Shown here one piece after another: positions 12,552-15,372 of a stretch of 15,372 nt of DNA. The stretch comes from JBBKWJ01 sp037968895. Lineage in GTDB: Bacteria; Actinomycetota; Acidimicrobiia; Acidimicrobiales; SZUA-35. Under the pieces are notes generated by a model. That model ran no database searches and was not told where the DNA came from. It saw only the letters and a list, made by a program, of their open reading frames with translations. The position numbers were made by a program, and so were the translations under genes. The DNA lies in assembly GCA_037968895.1 (NCBI GenBank), contig JBBKWJ010000203.1, positions 1-15,372 of the forward strand. Reading direction: 5' to 3'. Position 1 is the stretch's first letter. Each line of letters opens with the position of its first letter.

Positions 12552-14831
12552 ATGAGCATGATTGGGACACGCGTTGTTCGTAAGGAAGATCCAGAGCTTC
12601 TGACGGTCGGTGGTAAGTACGTCGATGACCTGGCCCCAGCCAACGCACTGCATGCGACCTTCGTCCGGTCAGTCATGGCTCATGCAACAATTACCTCGAT
12701 CGATACGAGCGATGCGGCAGCGATGCCCGGGATCGTCGCCGTCTACACCGCAGCCGATCTCGGCATTGAGCCGTTCGCTGCATCGATGCCGATGCTCAAT
12801 CAGGAGATGCTCCGAAGCTGGTTAGCGACAGACACCACGCGCTTTGTTGGTGAGCCAATCGCAGTGGTGATCTCGGAGTCGCTCGAAACCGGCGTAGACG
12901 CCGCCGAGCTTGTGTTTGTCGATTACGAACCACTGCATGCGGTTGTCTCCACTGCCGAATCCCGAGACGGCTCGACGATGCTGTTCCCGGAGGCCGGCAC
13001 CAATCAGGTGTTTGCGATGCCATCGCCGAGCGCCGACGACTTCTTTGCCGACTGTGAAGTCACGGTCGATCTGTCATTTCGAAACCAACGACTCGCACCT
13101 TGTCCGCTGGAGACCAGAGCAACTGTTGCCGTATGGGACACCTTGGCCGACGGTCGGCCCCACCTCACTCAATGGTCATCCACCCAGGGCGCCCACGGCA
13201 CTCGTGACACGCTCGCAACGGCAACCGGGGTTGAAGCCGATCAGGTACGAGTAATTTGCCCCGACGTCGGTGGCGGTTTCGGAGCCAAGAACGGCGGGTA
13301 CCCCGAGGACATCATCGTGTCGCTCGTCGCTCGATTGCTCGGCAAGCCAATTCGTTGGGCTGAAACCCGTTCGGAAAGCATGCTCGGTCTCGTTCACGGT
13401 CGTGGTTGCGACTTCGTCGCCACAATCGGAGGTAGCCGTGACGGTCGGGTCAGCAACTACCGGGTCCACAACACCCAAGACTCTGGGGCATACCCCGGCA
13501 TCGGCGCAGTGCTGCCGATCTTTACTCAACGCATGGCGACCGGCGTGTATGACATTCCAAACGTCGAAGTTTCATTCGCGTCATACGTCACCAATACCGT
13601 GCCGATGGGTGCCTATCGCGGCGCAGGCCGGCCGGAAGCAGCGCACAGCATTGAGCGAATGATGGATGCGTTTGCCGCAGAAATTGGCATCGATCCGGCA
13701 GAAGTTCGACGTCGAAACTTCATCGCTCCTGAAGCGTTTCCCTTCACGACAGCGACGGGCACCGAGATGGACTCCGGCGAGTACGCAAAGGCCCTTGATG
13801 CCGTAATCTCCGAGTCAGACTACGCGTCGCTCCGGGCTGAGCAAGAACGGCGCCGCAACGATCCGAACGAGAAGCTGATGGGGCTTGGATGGTCGGCATA
13901 CGTCGAGATCGCCAACCCGATGGCCAACAGCGAGTTTGGTAGCATCGAGATCAACACCGACGGTTCAGCGGTGGTGCTCACCGGTTCTTCGTCGCACGGT
14001 CAGGGCCATCACACCGCGTTCGCCCAGCTTGCGAGCGAACTGACTGGCATCCCGATGGACAAGATTGAGGTACGCCATGGCGACACCGACGAGGTCAAGC
14101 GGGGCGGCGGTACTGGCGGTTCGAAGTCCCTCCAAGTTGGTGGCAGCGCGGTGTGGGAGGCGAGCGAGGCCGTCGTAGCGAAGGCACGCGAGATCGCCGC
14201 TCAGATGCTTGAAGCGAACCCAGACGATGTGGTGTTGAGCACCGAGTCTGGTGGTTTCTCGGTGCAGGGGACTCCCGCACTTTCAAAGTCGTGGGCCGAG
14301 GTCGCGACGCATCAAGCCGAGAGCGAGAACGAGCCGTTAAAGGCCGAGATCGATTTCCAGCCACCAGGCGCAACGTTCCCTTTTGGCGTGCATCTCTCGG
14401 TGGTCGACGTCGACAGGGAGACCGGCGAGGTCACGGTCATGCGCCATATCTGCTGCGACGACGCTGGAGTGATCGTCAATCCGCTCATCGTTGAGGGTCA
14501 GGTTCATGGTGGAGTGGCTTCGGGCATCGCTCAGGCCGTTGTCGAAGAGTTTGTCTACGATGCTGAGGGCAACCCGCTCACTGCGAACTTCCTCAACTAC
14601 GGGCTTGTGTCAGCCGCCGAGCTGCCAAGCTTTGAGCGAATCGCTCAAGAAACACCGACCCCTCGAAACCCGCTTGGGGTTAAGGGTGTTGGCGAGTCGG
14701 GCACAATCGGCGCAACGCCGGCCGTGCAGAACGCAGTGATCGATGCGCTGGCCCACCTTGGTGTGCGCCATGTCGACATCCCGACCACAGCCGAACGAGT
14801 GTGGCGAGCGATGTCAGGAGCAACACAATGA
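12552..14831 (+). CDS. Molybdenum hydroxylase large subunit, form II CoxL-like
   Basis: This 759-residue protein belongs to the xanthine dehydrogenase/CO dehydrogenase large-subunit family, which binds molybdopterin cytosine dinucleotide. Seen motifs are GGGFGAK (240-246), GQGHHTAF (483-490) and the catalytic Glu in GVKGVGESG (E715). The active-site loop is AYRGAGR (354-360). True form I CO dehydrogenases have AYRCSFR there, with the Cys that binds copper, so this enzyme is form II and unlikely to oxidise CO; a hydroxylase of an aldehyde, purine or N-heterocycle is more likely. Such enzymes normally work with a 2Fe-2S subunit and a FAD subunit, and neither is encoded here. The start ATG at 12552 follows an AAAGGGG stretch; ATG at 12558 is a close alternative. 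The stop overlaps the next start (ATGA). Confidence 0.92.
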   Translation: MSMIGTRVVRKEDPELLTVGGKYVDDLAPANALHATFVRSVMAHATITSIDTSDAAAMPGIVAVYTAADLGIEPFAASMPMLNQEMLRSWLATDTTRFVGEPIAVVISESLETGVDAAELVFVDYEPLHAVVSTAESRDGSTMLFPEAGTNQVFAMPSPSADDFFADCEVTVDLSFRNQRLAPCPLETRATVAVWDTLADGRPHLTQWSSTQGAHGTRDTLATATGVEADQVRVICPDVGGGFGAKNGGYPEDIIVSLVARLLGKPIRWAETRSESMLGLVHGRGCDFVATIGGSRDGRVSNYRVHNTQDSGAYPGIGAVLPIFTQRMATGVYDIPNVEVSFASYVTNTVPMGAYRGAGRPEAAHSIERMMDAFAAEIGIDPAEVRRRNFIAPEAFPFTTATGTEMDSGEYAKALDAVISESDYASLRAEQERRRNDPNEKLMGLGWSAYVEIANPMANSEFGSIEINTDGSAVVLTGSSSHGQGHHTAFAQLASELTGIPMDKIEVRHGDTDEVKRGGGTGGSKSLQVGGSAVWEASEAVVAKAREIAAQMLEANPDDVVLSTESGGFSVQGTPALSKSWAEVATHQAESENEPLKAEIDFQPPGATFPFGVHLSVVDVDRETGEVTVMRHICCDDAGVIVNPLIVEGQVHGGVASGIAQAVVEEFVYDAEGNPLTANFLNYGLVSAAELPSFERIAQETPTPRNPLGVKGVGESGTIGATPAVQNAVIDALAHLGVRHVDIPTTAERVWRAMSGATQ

Positions 14832-15289
14832 CCGCGGCAGAAACACAGGGCTCGGCCTCAGTTGAGGTAGCGGCGTCGTCCGAAGAGGTGTTCGCTTTAC
14901 TAACCGATCTCGAACGACTGCCCGGACTGAGCCCCGAGAACGTTCGATGCGAGTTTCTCGGTGACTCAGACGAGATTGTTGTTGGTGCCACGTTCCGGGG
15001 CCACAACAAGGCGGGAACCTACGAATGGCACGCCGACTGTCGCGTCACCGAGGTCGAACCGGGGCGTTCGTTTGCCTACGAGGTGCCTCCGAAGTTCGAG
15101 CACGCAACTGTGTGGCGCTACGACATCGTGGCGAATGAATCGGGTGGTTGCACCGTGACCGAGTCGTTCGACGCTCCGATGCTGGCGCTGCCAGATGTCT
15201 ACCCCGGCAAGATCGAAGGGCGACGCGACAACCTCGAGAAGGCATGCCGCATCACCATGGCCAACCTGAAAGATGCGTTCACCGCGTAA
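14828..15289 (+). CDS. SRPBCC-family protein, CoxG-like
   Basis: This 153-residue protein has the SRPBCC (START/Bet v1-like) ligand-binding fold: an N-terminal strand (SASVEVAASSEEVFALLTD), the segment GATFRGHNKAG (53-63), the strand CRVTEVEPGRSFAYEV (71-86) and a long C-terminal helix. SRPBCC proteins beside molybdenum hydroxylases are often called CoxG; CoxG of CO dehydrogenases links the enzyme to the membrane and its quinone. Here the C-terminus (LKDAFTA) lacks the hydrophobic or basic tail that would anchor it, so a soluble role is more likely. The ATG overlaps the upstream stop as ATGA and an AGGAG site lies seven bases before it, so the two genes are translationally coupled. An in-frame start at 14801 is rejected because it lies deep in the upstream gene without a better site. 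Confidence 0.85.
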   Translation: MTAAETQGSASVEVAASSEEVFALLTDLERLPGLSPENVRCEFLGDSDEIVVGATFRGHNKAGTYEWHADCRVTEVEPGRSFAYEVPPKFEHATVWRYDIVANESGGCTVTESFDAPMLALPDVYPGKIEGRRDNLEKACRITMANLKDAFTA

Positions 15290-15293
15290 CGCG

Positions 15294-15329
15294 TAGATGC
15301 GCTGGTACCTGGTACCAAATAGATGCGCT
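15294..15329. repeat. Direct repeat TAGATGCGCT flanking a GGTACC palindrome
   Basis: TAGATGCGCT occurs at 15294-15303 and 15320-15329. Between and touching them is the perfect palindrome TGGTACC-T-GGTACCA (15303-15317), itself two GGTACC sites in tandem. The cluster fills the short gap between two apparently converging genes. It can form only a small stem (TGGTAC around CTG), so a terminator role is uncertain. Confidence 0.5.
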
Positions 15330-15372
15330 AGTAGCTGCCAGCGACGAACTCGAGCTCTCCGCTTTCGCGGGG
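15328..15372 (-). CDS. Possible C-terminal end of a converging gene, cut by window edge
   Basis: A minus-strand frame runs from the right edge through 14 sense codons (reading PRESGELEFVAGSY) to a TAG at 15330-15328. Codon use is like that of the neighbouring genes and a converging layout is common here. Fourteen codons are too few for a family assignment, and a chance open frame of this size is easy to get. Confidence 0.3.
   Translation of the reverse strand, partial: PRESGELEFVAGSY

Noticed and set aside
12552..14831. Aerobic CO dehydrogenase (form I CoxL)
   Set aside because: The active-site loop is AYRGAGR, not AYRCSFR; the copper-binding Cys is absent.
1..15372. CRISPR array, insertion sequence, prophage or integron
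   Set aside because: No regularly spaced repeats, terminal inverted repeats, transposase or integrase were seen; the lone unusual polymerase is not enough to call a prophage.

Overview
The window reads as the chromosome of a high-GC Gram-positive (Actinomycetota). The support is a GC content near 60%, frequent GTG starts, starts with a -10 hexamer directly in front of the codon and no Shine-Dalgarno, an EF-G paralogue of the EF-G2 type, and a PaaX-type regulator beside benzoyl-CoA genes. An environmental lineage such as Acidimicrobiia would fit, but that placement is inference. I see no rRNA, tRNA, CRISPR array, transposase or integrase. Genes are densely packed and no gene-free stretch exceeds 300 bases.

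Left block (1-5803), CoA-thioester catabolism. On the minus strand, in order of transcription, lie an acyl-CoA dehydrogenase (4820-3621), a PaaX-family repressor (3519-2680), boxC (2622-970) and boxB (968 to the left edge, C-terminus cut off). BoxB is the oxygenase of benzoyl-CoA epoxidase and BoxC opens the ring, so this is the aerobic box pathway of benzoate degradation. The 8-bp word ATTCTACA occurs twice as an inverted pair in front of boxC and once in front of the paaX-like gene, overlapping the likely -10 elements. It is a good candidate operator. A short-chain dehydrogenase (4886-5803, plus strand) diverges from the acyl-CoA dehydrogenase, with a perfect 15-bp palindrome between them.

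Middle block (5807-11093), information processing. On the minus strand are a putative lipoprotein (8824-8249) and then a family A DNA polymerase with a DEDDy 3'-5' exonuclease domain (8191-5807). The polymerase has no 5' nuclease domain, a stretch about 160 residues longer than usual between motifs B and C, and HDS in place of HDE at motif C. On the plus strand is an EF-G-like GTPase (9051-11093) with NGLD in place of NKxD.

Right block (11106-15372), oxidoreductases. A VAO-family FAD oxidase of the aldonolactone/alditol oxidase type (12281-11106, minus) diverges from a molybdenum hydroxylase large subunit (12552-14831, plus). The latter carries the form II AYRGAGR loop, so it is not a true CO dehydrogenase. 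It is translationally coupled to a SRPBCC/CoxG-like protein (14828-15289). No FAD or 2Fe-2S subunit gene is visible. Past the SRPBCC gene is a compact repeat cluster and what may be the C-terminal end of a converging minus-strand gene.

The most distinctive observations are the putative PaaX-type control of box genes, the unusual PolA-type polymerase, and the stand-alone molybdenum subunit paired with a SRPBCC protein. I did not find a clear multi-gene system of an undescribed kind.
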